From Prevotella sp. (GTDB taxonomy: Bacteria; Bacteroidota; Bacteroidia; Bacteroidales; Bacteroidaceae): 64,000 nt of DNA. Positions 1 to 7,615 of this stretch are shown here, one piece after another; the stretch's first letter is position 1; every line of letters starts with the position of its first letter. The notes beneath the pieces were generated by a model that searched no databases, was not told the origin of the DNA, and saw only the letters and a list, made by a program, of their open reading frames with translations. Both the position numbers and the translations under genes were made by a program. The stretch spans positions 1-64,000 of the forward strand of contig JAFZAH010000042.1 of the NCBI GenBank assembly GCA_017548275.1, in the 5' to 3' direction.

Positions 1-879
1 CCATTTCAATGCTTCTTCATGGATAGCTTTCCAATCACTACCATGCTTTGCTTTGAATTTGTCAAAAGCAGCAAAGATTTCATCAGTACCCTGTTTAGGT
101 TCAATCCATTCCCCAAGGTTATATTCCTTTGATTTAACATAAACAAGGATATACTCATGCTGCATCGAAATGTAGTCTTCATCATTTTTGCTACTGTTTT
201 TCCATACTATTTCACCTGCGAGGTTTTCCTCACCGAAGATGTCATTGCAGAGAAGACGTAAATTGGCCTCTTCGTTTTCATCTATGGAAATAAGAATAAC
301 TCCATCCTTAGCCAGCAGGTCGCGGGCGAACGTCAGTCGGGGGAGCATGAACGTGAGCCATGCAGCATGGCTGGCAGAGCCGCGGCGGGTCATCTGAAGA
401 ATGCGTGTGGCACGCTCCAGACTGACATCAAGGCGGCGAGCGAGTTCCTCTGCGCTGAAGCTGAACTTATCGTTGTATACAAAGCCATCGCTGCCCGTGT
501 TGTATGGCGGGTCGATATAAATCACCTTCACTTGTTCGGCATACGACTTGACCAGATGCTGTAGCGCATCAAGGTTGTCACCGCTGATATACACATTCTT
601 GCTGTCGCAGTTTTCGGGCTTTTCGTTATGCTCCAGGTCTGGACGAATCAGGGTGGTGGTGTCCATATTCGTCAGCATGCGAGCGTAGTTTTTGCCTAGG
701 AAGTTGAAACCGGAGGTCTCTTCCGTCACATTAAGACCACCAGGCAGCACTGCCTTGAACTTCTCTATGTCAAATTCACCCTCTCCAGTGAAACATTGAG
801 GGAAATATGATTTCAGCACTTCCAGTTCTCTCTGACCAGCTTGTGCACTTTCATTTCTATTAATAATTTGTTTTACCAT
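1..879 (-). CDS. mod: Type III restriction-modification DNA methyltransferase (Mod), C-terminus beyond window
   Basis: N-terminal 293 codons of a leftward gene that runs off the window. The translation holds the N6-adenine methylase motif IV, I-D-P-P-Y-N-T-G, with Asp at residue 123, preceded by a region about a stretch of DNA-substrate residues (YISGDNLDALQHL) typical of Mod subunits. Motif IV near the N-terminus is the beta-class order used by type III Mod proteins, which methylate adenine and direct the Res nuclease. The start ATG at 879 gives an uninterrupted frame. It is the third gene of a leftward set behind an XRE regulator and an AlbA-type protein, 118 bases after the latter. A res gene would be expected further left, outside the window; this is inference. 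A solitary beta-class methylase is the alternative. Confidence 0.88.
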   Translation of the reverse strand, partial: MVKQIINRNESAQAGQRELEVLKSYFPQCFTGEGEFDIEKFKAVLPGGLNVTEETSGFNFLGKNYARMLTNMDTTTLIRPDLEHNEKPENCDSKNVYISGDNLDALQHLVKSYAEQVKVIYIDPPYNTGSDGFVYNDKFSFSAEELARRLDVSLERATRILQMTRRGSASHAAWLTFMLPRLTFARDLLAKDGVILISIDENEEANLRLLCNDIFGEENLAGEIVWKNSSKNDEDYISMQHEYILVYVKSKEYNLGEWIEPKQGTDEIFAAFDKFKAKHGSDWKAIHEEALKW

Positions 880-997
880 TATTGTATTCTGCTTTTGGCA
901 TATTTTGAATCATTATGTATCTTCTTTTTATTCTTGCTTACTTCTTACCCTATCGAGAGATTATCGAACGCCTATCCTACGTCTATCTATGTCCTTG

Positions 998-2557
998 CTA
1001 TGATATAGTTTGAAGCTTTTCTCTACCATTATCAGTTAGCGCATATTTCTGTTTCGGGCTGTTTGGAACATCCTTTATCGTCGGTTCTACCAGACCAGAC
1101 TCACACAAATGCTGCAATACATTATCCTTTATTCTTCCTCTATTCTTTTCTTTGGTCTTTTCCATCAATTCTTTCAATGATTGTGGTTCTTTACACAGAG
1201 CTATGAGAATAGCGGTTGCGTCAGGATAATGTGACACATCCAGCTTGGGACAAGCTTGTGACAAGACTTGTGACAAAGCTTGTGACAAAGCTTGTGACAA
1301 ACTTGTGACGTCGTCTTCTGAAGAGACCATTGGCGCACCATCAGAAGGAACGAATTTGAATTGCTCTATATCCTTTTGTTCCACGGTCACCAAAAATGCC
1401 GTCAGCATGCTCACATCAAACTGAGCAGGTTTGTTTCCGTTTTCTTTCAGGTCTGTCTGCACCTGACCGATACCACGGCTGAACATATTTACATAGCCAA
1501 GCGTCTTCATGGCACTGGCAACAAGTGGATTGCGATAATCATTGATGCGTGGGAAATTCTCAGGACGGGCATTGCCATACAAGCCGCCTGCATTCAGAAT
1601 CTCCAGATGGCTGGCAAACTCATAAAAGCGAAGTGGAGTATTACTCTGCATATCGCGGTGCATACAGGCGTTGAGAAGAAGCTCTCGGATAGCCTGATAG
1701 GGGTAGTTGCTGACCATCTCCTCGCGAAGGATGGATACAAATACCGGCTTCTTCTTGATGACAGACAATTCCAAAAGTGATTCCAGGCGTGGTAGCAGTT
1801 CACAATAATTGCCTTCCAGCTGCATTTCGTTCTCTACCTCACTAGTCACGTCTTCACCCTTGAAGCGTACATACTGTACATAAAGACCTGGCATGAAACG
1901 GCGCGGCTTGTTGCCAAACAGAACGACCGCTGCGTATGTGGGACATAGGTGCTCTGTGTCGTACATGCCAACAGCAGCCATCTGTTCCTCGATGGGGCGG
2001 GTGTCTGACTCCACTAACTCATTACCCAATAGAGGTATCAGATACTTGGTGCGCAGTAAGTCCGTGTTGACATCATTTAGCTTGGCAGCCAAACAGGGCA
2101 TCGTGTCGAACGTGGCCATGAACGACATCCTGCGTTCAGCCAATATGCGCTCTTCTGCTTCCGTTGCTATGTCTCGACGAGGACCGATACGTATAAACGT
2201 GCGACCACGATAGCGCACAGGAGGCAGGTCAGACGGACTAACCTCAGTAACCAGTAAGTCACCTTCGGGGAACTGGAAACGGTCAACGCTCATAACAGGT
2301 ATGGGCAGAATGTTTCCATTACTGCGTATGGCAGCAATCTTCTTCAGCAGGTCATCGGTAACCTTCAGCCCCGACAATGTGCCGTTGTCATAAGCACCCA
2401 GTATCAGGTAGCCCTTCTTGCGCGAATTGGGCAGGTCATTGGCAAAGGCACAGATGGCCTCCTGGAACTTATCCATGTCACCTGTTGACGTGGTTCGCTC
2501 CACACGGTAGGTTTCTGTGCTATGCAGCAGTTCTTGTATCTCTTCTTTTGTTATCAT
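998..2557 (-). CDS. AlbA_2/Schlafen-type ATP-binding protein with RecG-like C-terminal ATPase fold
   Basis: 519 residues if started at the Met at 2557; a further upstream Met at 2599 adds 14 residues of low-complexity sequence and is less likely. The N-terminal 135 residues match the AlbA_2 (Schlafen-like) domain, with AFAND..GYLILGAYDNG resembling the usual AFANT.GG.L..GV.D.G. Around residues 296-302 NACMHRD is the N-box of the divergent GHKL-like (HATPase_c_4) domain. Residues 420-435 are a Ser-Gln-Ala-Leu linker encoded by a 12-bp tandem repeat. The last 80 residues look like a winged helix. Such proteins are usually annotated as putative transcriptional regulators and are frequent in defence islands; their activity is mostly unknown. 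It lies between the XRE gene and mod, suggesting it is part of, or regulates, the restriction-modification locus. Confidence 0.85.
   Translation of the reverse strand: MITKEEIQELLHSTETYRVERTTSTGDMDKFQEAICAFANDLPNSRKKGYLILGAYDNGTLSGLKVTDDLLKKIAAIRSNGNILPIPVMSVDRFQFPEGDLLVTEVSPSDLPPVRYRGRTFIRIGPRRDIATEAEERILAERRMSFMATFDTMPCLAAKLNDVNTDLLRTKYLIPLLGNELVESDTRPIEEQMAAVGMYDTEHLCPTYAAVVLFGNKPRRFMPGLYVQYVRFKGEDVTSEVENEMQLEGNYCELLPRLESLLELSVIKKKPVFVSILREEMVSNYPYQAIRELLLNACMHRDMQSNTPLRFYEFASHLEILNAGGLYGNARPENFPRINDYRNPLVASAMKTLGYVNMFSRGIGQVQTDLKENGNKPAQFDVSMLTAFLVTVEQKDIEQFKFVPSDGAPMVSSEDDVTSLSQALSQALSQVLSQACPKLDVSHYPDATAILIALCKEPQSLKELMEKTKEKNRGRIKDNVLQHLCESGLVEPTIKDVPNSPKQKYALTDNGREKLQTIS
1255..1309 (-). 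repeat. 12-bp tandem repeat inside the AlbA-type gene
   Basis: Four copies of a 12-bp unit (CTTGTGACAAAG on the plus strand), the first and last slightly changed, followed by a partial fifth. Each unit encodes a four-residue Ser-Gln-Ala-Leu step, so gain or loss of a unit keeps the reading frame and only changes linker length. Confidence 0.9.
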
Positions 2558-2635
2558 TTGACTTTGTCTTCTTCCTTCTTGCAAGGCATAGCCAAACAAG
2601 CTTTGGCTATGCTCTTGCTTCGTTCGTCAGTTGAT

Positions 2636-2851
2636 TTATTTCTCTTGATTGAATTCTTCTTGCCTTACCAACTCCTGCACAGGCACTTCAAGCGCATTTG
2701 CTATTGCAATGAGGGCTTCAAGGCTGGGTTGGGTGGTATTGGTGACCCATTTGGAAATAGTCGCCTGATCCTTTCCCAACTTATCTGCCAACCACTTGTT
2801 GTTTAGGTCGTGTTCAGCTAGAACGATTCTTATCCGATTTAATTTTGCCAT
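2636..2851 (-). CDS. XRE-family helix-turn-helix regulator
   Basis: 71 residues, almost entirely a Cro/CI-type HTH: NNKWLADKLGKDQATISKWV is the helix-turn-helix, followed by the conserved PSLEALIAIANALEV segment. Short single-domain XRE proteins of this kind commonly control restriction-modification genes in the manner of C proteins. It is the first gene of the leftward set, 78 bases ahead of the AlbA-type gene. The region upstream (2852-3335) holds palindromes that are candidate operators for it. A TATCTTTG -7 box (complement of 2876-2883) sits 25 bases from the start codon. Confidence 0.9.
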   Translation of the reverse strand: MAKLNRIRIVLAEHDLNNKWLADKLGKDQATISKWVTNTTQPSLEALIAIANALEVPVQELVRQEEFNQEK

Positions 2852-3335
2852 GATAGTTTTCTCTTGTTTGTGGGCAAAGATACAAAAATTTATTCATAAT
2901 TCAGAAGAATACACTTATTTTTTATTGTTTGTGGTGAAAATTTGATGATTTTATCAAGCATTTGATGTTTATCTGCCAAATATCGTGAATGGCGATGTCA
3001 TTATCATTATCAATGGGACGAGAAGTCGAATACTTGGAATAAAAAAGCGCCAATATTGGCAGAAATTTAATGCAGAGAGATAGAAGCATTACGACTAAAA
3101 GCTGCCAGTATTGGCAGATTTTGGTAATGAAAAGGTATACACCATCTACCTTTTAAGGCGTTTTCTTACAAATCAGCATAGGCATACCCAATTTGTGAAA
3201 CGCGTTTCACTTTTTTCACTTTGGACGGATAAATGTTAAAAAATAGCTTCGAAAAGAATGTTTTTTGACTTAAAATACCAAAAATCCAAATTTAATGCTT
3301 ATTTTTGCGATAAAATAGCATAAATTTAGCTTAAA
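2852..3335. promoter_or_regulatory. Divergent intergenic region with three palindromes
   Basis: No gene in these 484 bases. It separates the leftward XRE operon from the rightward ATPase gene. The perfect 12-mer GCCAATATTGGC lies at 3049-3060. The dyad CTGCCA-GTAT-TGGCAG, which carries the same half-site, lies at 3102-3117. A lone half-site TGCCAA is at 2974-2979. A different perfect 16-mer, GTGAAACGCGTTTCAC, lies at 3195-3210. A TATTTTTG box at 3300-3307 is a likely -7 element for the ATPase gene, and TATCTTTG at complement 2876-2883 for the XRE gene. The palindromes are seen directly; their role as XRE operators is inference. Confidence 0.6.
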
Positions 3336-4487
3336 ATGATATTAAGGTTTCGTCTGAGAAATGTATTCTCGTTCCGCGATGAGATAACGCTTGACCTTCA
3401 AGCAGCGAAGATACATACCGAGAAAGGGAAAGCTTTGAGTGGAAACCTGTTTACCACCAATGGGGAACAGATATTGAAAAGCATTTCTATGTTTGGTGCT
3501 AATGCATCAGGAAAGAGCAATATGATGAAAGGCATAAAAGCCTGTGTGAACATGATACGGTCTTCCCACACATACAATGAGGACACAACTTTTCAAGTTG
3601 CTCCATTCAAATTCGCTGGGTATGACAAACAGCCAAGTTCTTTCAATATCCGCTTCATACTTGATGGGATAGAATATGAGTACTCCTTCTCGCTGACTCA
3701 GACAGAGATACTGACAGAACAGCTGTACTACTATCCAAAGGGACGTCGTTCATTGGTGTTTACCCGTGATGAGACCAAAGGATCAGACAAAACGAATGTC
3801 TATGAGTTTAGACAAGCTATCAAACGTCCTATGGACGTTGCTGTCAACACATCGCGTAAAACATTGTTTGTTTCACGAGCCAGTCAGATGGATAGGGATA
3901 TTGCGAAAAAGGTGTTCCGTTTCTTCACTGAAGATATTGTTTTGGATTACAAAGAATCAGCTATGCCGGTAGAGGATTTTCTAAAGACAAAAAAAGAAAA
4001 TATCCTGGGAATACTCAATGCTGCTGATAGTGATATTGTTGATATCAAGATTAAAGGTAACTCTTTGAAGACGTTTCACAAAAGCGATCCCAACATTGCC
4101 TTTGACTTTGATACGGAGGAATCTGAAGGAACAAAGACTTTTTTCCAAATGATGCTTGGTATAATAAATGTTATTCGCAATGACAGGACTTTACTAATGG
4201 ATGGAATAGATACCAACTTGCATCCTCACCTTGTGGAATATATTATTAACCTGTTTAATAGAAGCAATCAAGCCCAGCTCATTTATACAACCCATAATAC
4301 TCATCTATTGAACACTGATTTCCAAAGACGCGATCAAGTGTATTTTGTGAACAAGCGTGAGGATGGTTGCAGTGAACTCTATTCTCTTTACGACTTCAAA
4401 GACTTCCGAGACAACTACGACATGGAGAAAGCCTATTTACAGGGACGTTTCGATGCGATACCATATCTTTCTATTCCAAACATTTGA
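3336..4487 (+). CDS. AAA_15/OLD-like ATPase (RloA/AbiLii type), altered Walker B
   Basis: 383 residues. N-terminal FRLRNVFSFRDE is the usual opening of RecF/OLD-like ATPases. Walker A is GANASGKSN at 54-62, an ABC-type signature SEGTK is at 263-267, and TTHNTHLL with His320 is the switch region. Walker B reads LLMDGIDTNLHP at about 286-297. The position normally held by the catalytic Glu after Asp289 is Gly290, so hydrolysis may be slow or the protein may hold ATP as a switch. Family members with this architecture are linked to abortive infection and anti-phage defence. It is divergent from the restriction-modification operon and 3 bases before a 58-residue gene. Confident on family, not on function. 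Confidence 0.85.
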   Translation: MILRFRLRNVFSFRDEITLDLQAAKIHTEKGKALSGNLFTTNGEQILKSISMFGANASGKSNMMKGIKACVNMIRSSHTYNEDTTFQVAPFKFAGYDKQPSSFNIRFILDGIEYEYSFSLTQTEILTEQLYYYPKGRRSLVFTRDETKGSDKTNVYEFRQAIKRPMDVAVNTSRKTLFVSRASQMDRDIAKKVFRFFTEDIVLDYKESAMPVEDFLKTKKENILGILNAADSDIVDIKIKGNSLKTFHKSDPNIAFDFDTEESEGTKTFFQMMLGIINVIRNDRTLLMDGIDTNLHPHLVEYIINLFNRSNQAQLIYTTHNTHLLNTDFQRRDQVYFVNKREDGCSELYSLYDFKDFRDNYDMEKAYLQGRFDAIPYLSIPNI

Positions 4488-4490
4488 TCT

Positions 4491-4667
4491 ATGGCATCCA
4501 AGCCAAGAATCTCTAAAGGCAAAGCCATGCTACCTAACTTATTCGTTATGGCAGTTGCAAGAGCCAAAAAACTACGTGAGTTTCAGAATCCTTCAACAGG
4601 CATCTACAAATTGATTGAGATGCAGAAAGGGGACATGAGAAATCAGCAGGCAAGAAACAATAGTTGA
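4491..4667 (+). CDS. Small basic protein of unknown function
   Basis: 58 codons from ATG 4491, starting three bases after the ATPase stop codon, the tight spacing of a translationally coupled partner. The product is basic (many Lys and Arg in the first 30 residues, for example KPRISKGKAM) with a central hydrophobic patch LPNLFVMAVA. I recognise no family. RloA-type ATPases are often followed by an RloB nuclease; this product is far too short and lacks RloB features. It could be a co-factor of the ATPase or a chance frame. The evidence for coding is position and uninterrupted frame only. Confidence 0.45.
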   Translation: MASKPRISKGKAMLPNLFVMAVARAKKLREFQNPSTGIYKLIEMQKGDMRNQQARNNS

Positions 4668-4697
4668 CATCCCCAATAAGTGATATTCATTTCGGTT

Positions 4698-5303
4698 ATG
4701 GAAAATAAGTATATTGACAAAGAGAAAGAAGCCGCAAATCAAGAAAAAATAATAGCGAAGAAGAAATGGCCGTGTATGTGTCCATATTGTACAGGAACTG
4801 CGATTAATAGTCATCTTCTTCAACAGCATGGCATATTAGACATTGTAGCTGAGAATGGTCATTTGTATGAGATGCGTTTTGAAGACTTCTACAAATGGCA
4901 CACAAATGATCCCATGAAAGTTAAGAGAATTGGGATTCAACAAGCTATTTCTTTCCCATTGTTTTGTAATAAGCATGACACTGAATTGTTTGCCCCCATT
5001 GAATGTAACAGCATTGATTTTGATGATTACACGTCACAACTTTTATTTTCATACCGGGGCCTATGCTCTGAAATTCGAAAAAAACAGTTTGTGCAAATAA
5101 GAAGCGAGATTTGGCCCGATTGTGCATTAAAGGAAGAAAGTGAGTTAGGCACAAACGCTGGAATAAAAGATCTAGAATACTTTAAGTATCTTTTTGAGGA
5201 CGAATTATCAACCCCCAAGCACAAATTTACCTTCTTACACATCTCTTACCCATTTATGCCTATCTATGCTTCTGGTACTGTAAGTTTTGAACCTGTTGAT
5301 TAA
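4698..5303 (+). CDS. Zinc-motif protein, N-terminal part of a frameshifted gene
   Basis: 201 residues from the ATG at 4698; an ATG at 4680 in the same frame is also possible. CPYC at about residues 28-31, then an INSHLLQQHGIL segment and CNKHD near residue 93, suggest a C-x2-C / C-x2-H metal site of an HNH-like or treble-clef fold. The region ends LLFSYRGLCSEIRKK. I recall this as a widely scattered uncharacterised family of roughly 320 residues in mobile or defence contexts. The frame stops at 5301 just after FEPVD, and the expected second half continues in another frame (5287-5658). The gene is therefore probably broken by a frameshift around 5285-5305. Either the mutation is real or the sequence has an indel error. 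Function unknown. Confidence 0.6.
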   Translation: MENKYIDKEKEAANQEKIIAKKKWPCMCPYCTGTAINSHLLQQHGILDIVAENGHLYEMRFEDFYKWHTNDPMKVKRIGIQQAISFPLFCNKHDTELFAPIECNSIDFDDYTSQLLFSYRGLCSEIRKKQFVQIRSEIWPDCALKEESELGTNAGIKDLEYFKYLFEDELSTPKHKFTFLHISYPFMPIYASGTVSFEPVD

Positions 5304-5658
5304 TAATCAACGAAGCATAAATGAAGCCATAAAAAAGAAAGTATGGGATGGGTTCTTCATCAATATTATTCCACAAAGTGGCTCTTTAGAAATTATTATT
5401 GGTTACCATAACAACCACGTAAATAAAGATTTACGAGGATATGTGGAATCATGGAAGGGATTGTCTACTGAACAATTTCAAATAAAACTCACAGATCTAT
5501 TTACTGCCAGGTTGGAAACATGGGGAATGTCCCCTTCCCTTTATGCTAGCATTTCTGATGAAAAGAAAGAGTGGTTTATGGAAACACAAAAAAGGATATA
5601 CCTTGATTGTACTTACGATATTAGAAGAGAACTAAGTGAGAACCTATTTGTGGATTAG
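5287..5658 (+). pseudogene. C-terminal part of the frameshifted zinc-motif protein
   Basis: About 123 codons in the frame one step after the upstream fragment, overlapping its last 17 bases. There is no ATG at the beginning (the frame opens at a TTG), and the first internal Met is near 5530, inside what looks like the domain. The segment FFINIIPQSGSLEIIIGYH looks like a continuing beta-rich half of the upstream protein, so the two pieces together would make about 320 residues. Translation as an independent gene is unlikely. Stop codon TAG at 5656. Confidence 0.6.
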
Positions 5659-5701
5659 AATGTTAATTTTTGAAGATTCTTGCGTTTTTTCTGTGTTTTC
5701 T

Positions 5702-5733
5702 TTTGGTTGTTTGGGGAGAAATTTATACCTTTG
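5702..5733 (+). promoter_or_regulatory. Bacteroidetes-type promoter
   Basis: TTTG at 5702-5705 and TACCTTTG at 5726-5733, separated by 20 bases. It points rightward into a 140-base stretch without a full gene that ends at a strong hairpin. Confidence 0.5.
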
Positions 5734-5734
5734 C

Positions 5735-5912
5735 AGTGATTTTGTAACATGTTGATTATCAATGGTTATTTCCGTTTTTGCGACATGTGTGCAACATCCG
5801 GTGCTAACGCATTGATAGTCAGTTAAAGTCGTTTTCGAGGAGGTGAAGTAACAGAAACGGATAATAACATCAAAATACTCCGTGCCAGACATATGCTGGC
5901 ACGGAGTATTGT
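5735..5912 (+). ncRNA. Candidate short transcript (small RNA or 25-codon peptide)
   Basis: Transcription from the promoter at 5702-5733 would start near 5739 and end at the hairpin at 5874-5910, giving about 170 nt. Within it, ATG 5749 opens a 25-residue frame ending at TAA 5824-5826, so it could be a small peptide, a leader, or a non-coding RNA. The stretch includes TTGCGACATGTGTGCAAC, which resembles sequences I associate with the upstream regions of Bacteroidetes integrase genes; a mobile-element remnant is the alternative. No homologue recognised. Confidence 0.3.
5874..5910. terminator. Bidirectional hairpin terminator
   Basis: A perfect 15-bp stem (AATACTCCGTGCCAG and its complement) with a 7-base loop. 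GTTTTG follows on the right and AAAA precedes on the left, so it can serve both the rightward defence genes and the leftward isomerase gene that ends at 6001. Confidence 0.85.
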
Positions 5913-6000
5913 TTTGTAGTAACAGCGACATTCTGCATGCCTTACGACTAAGGCGGATAATTATAGAGATGCCGCAACATGGCCTACAATCGCCACGTTC

Positions 6001-7497
6001 TTATGCGAACGGGTTCTCTGTGGGATAATAATTGCCCTTGGGGAAGTTGTAGTCAATCTCGTCGACGGGGATGCCCATGTACTTCAACACCTCCCAGAGA
6101 TACTTTCCTGCGTGCTCGAACATCACGGCGGCATGGTGAGGATAGTGCTTCTCGATGAGGACATGACGATAGAAACGGCTCATGTTCTTGATGCCGAAGG
6201 TACCGATGGAACCGAACGAACGTGTGGGCACGGGCAAGATCTCGCCCTGAGCGATATATGCGCGCAGTTTGGTGTCGGCGGTGGACTGCAGGCGGTAAAC
6301 GGTGGCCAATCCGGGCTTCAGGTCGCCCTCCAGCGTGCCGTTCGTCACCTCTACCGGCAGTGCGCGGGCCATGATGCGCTGGAAGCACATCTGACAACTG
6401 CAGACCTTTGAGGAAGCGGTGTTGCCACAGTGGAATCCCATGAAGATTTCCTTGTCGGTATAACTTTCGCACTCAAACTTCTTGCCCTTGATGCTCTCCT
6501 CGTACATGTCTCTGGGAACGGAGTTGTTGATGTCAAGCAAGGTGACCGCATCCTGAGTGATGCATGTGCCGATGTACTCTGACAGTGCGCCATAGATATC
6601 GACCTCGCAGGCTACGGGAATTCCGCGACCCGTCAGACGGCTGTTGACATAACAAGGAACGAAGCCGAACATGGTCTGGAATGCGGGCCAGCACTTGTTG
6701 GCCATAGCCACGAACTGGCGTGAGCCCTTGTGAGCCTCTATCCAATCCAGCAGAGTCAGTTCATACTGGGCAAGTTTGGGCAGCACAGACGGAATCTTGT
6801 TGCCAGTGCCCAACTCGGCAGCCATATCCTTCACGACATCATCGATGCGCGGGTCGCCCTGATGCTTCTGGAACGCCTCGAGCAGGTCGAGTTCAGAGTT
6901 CTCCTCAATTTCAACGTCGAGGTCATACAGGGCGCGGATAGGTGCGTTACAAGCAAGGAAATTGTTGGGACGCGGACCGAAACTGATGATTTTCAGGTTC
7001 TGCAGACCAACGATGGCACGGGCGATGGGTACGAACTCATGAACCATCTCCGCACACTCTGCGGCATCGCCTACAGGCTCCTCGGGGATATAGGCGCGTG
7101 TCTTACGCAGTGAGAGGGCCTGGCTTGCATTAAGCATACCACAGTAGGCATCGCCACGACCGTCAATCAGGTTTTCCTGTGTCTCCTCGGCAGCAGCGCA
7201 GAACATGGTCGGTCCTTGGAACCAGTCGGCTATCATGGTCTCAGAAATCTCGGGACCAAAATTGCCCAGATAGACACAGAGAGCGTTGCATCCCGCTTTC
7301 TTCACATCCTCAAGAGCCTGCTGAGCATGAATCTCGCTCTCGACGATACAGATAGGACACTCGTAGATGTCGTCTGCTCCGAATTTCTCTACATACTTAG
7401 CAATCAACGCCTTACGACGATTGACAGCCAATGACTCAGGAAAACAGTCGCGGCTTACTGCGACGATTCCGATTTTGATTGTTGGTACATTTTTCAT
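6001..7497 (-). CDS. L-fucose/L-arabinose isomerase-family protein
   Basis: 498 residues, the usual length of the FucI/AraA-type fold. N-terminal TIKIGIVAVSRDCFPESLAVNRR and IYECPICIVESEIHA match the substrate-binding N-domain. MFCAAAEE, KIISFGPRPNNF and the C-terminal FEHAGKYLWEVLKYMGIP are typical of the fucose-isomerase-like branch. Members interconvert aldoses and ketoses with a Mn ion; the exact sugar cannot be read from sequence here. It stands alone with its own likely promoter (a TATCTTTA box near complement 7543-7550) and ends before a shared terminator. No other fucose genes are adjacent, so assignment to fucose catabolism is not supported by context. Confidence 0.82.
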   Translation of the reverse strand: MKNVPTIKIGIVAVSRDCFPESLAVNRRKALIAKYVEKFGADDIYECPICIVESEIHAQQALEDVKKAGCNALCVYLGNFGPEISETMIADWFQGPTMFCAAAEETQENLIDGRGDAYCGMLNASQALSLRKTRAYIPEEPVGDAAECAEMVHEFVPIARAIVGLQNLKIISFGPRPNNFLACNAPIRALYDLDVEIEENSELDLLEAFQKHQGDPRIDDVVKDMAAELGTGNKIPSVLPKLAQYELTLLDWIEAHKGSRQFVAMANKCWPAFQTMFGFVPCYVNSRLTGRGIPVACEVDIYGALSEYIGTCITQDAVTLLDINNSVPRDMYEESIKGKKFECESYTDKEIFMGFHCGNTASSKVCSCQMCFQRIMARALPVEVTNGTLEGDLKPGLATVYRLQSTADTKLRAYIAQGEILPVPTRSFGSIGTFGIKNMSRFYRHVLIEKHYPHHAAVMFEHAGKYLWEVLKYMGIPVDEIDYNFPKGNYYPTENPFA

Positions 7498-7615
7498 ACA
7501 AGAAAAGTATTAGTTTAGAAAATAAAATTATTTCGAGGGGTAAAGATACATCTAATTTTTCAAATTCCTAGCTTTTTCTTTATTTTTGGTGAAAATAATA
7601 ACACCATTTAACCCA

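Noticed and set aside
5680-5912. Attachment site of an integrated element
   Set aside because: The stretch resembles sequences near integrase genes, but no integrase, tRNA or direct repeat pair was found in the window.
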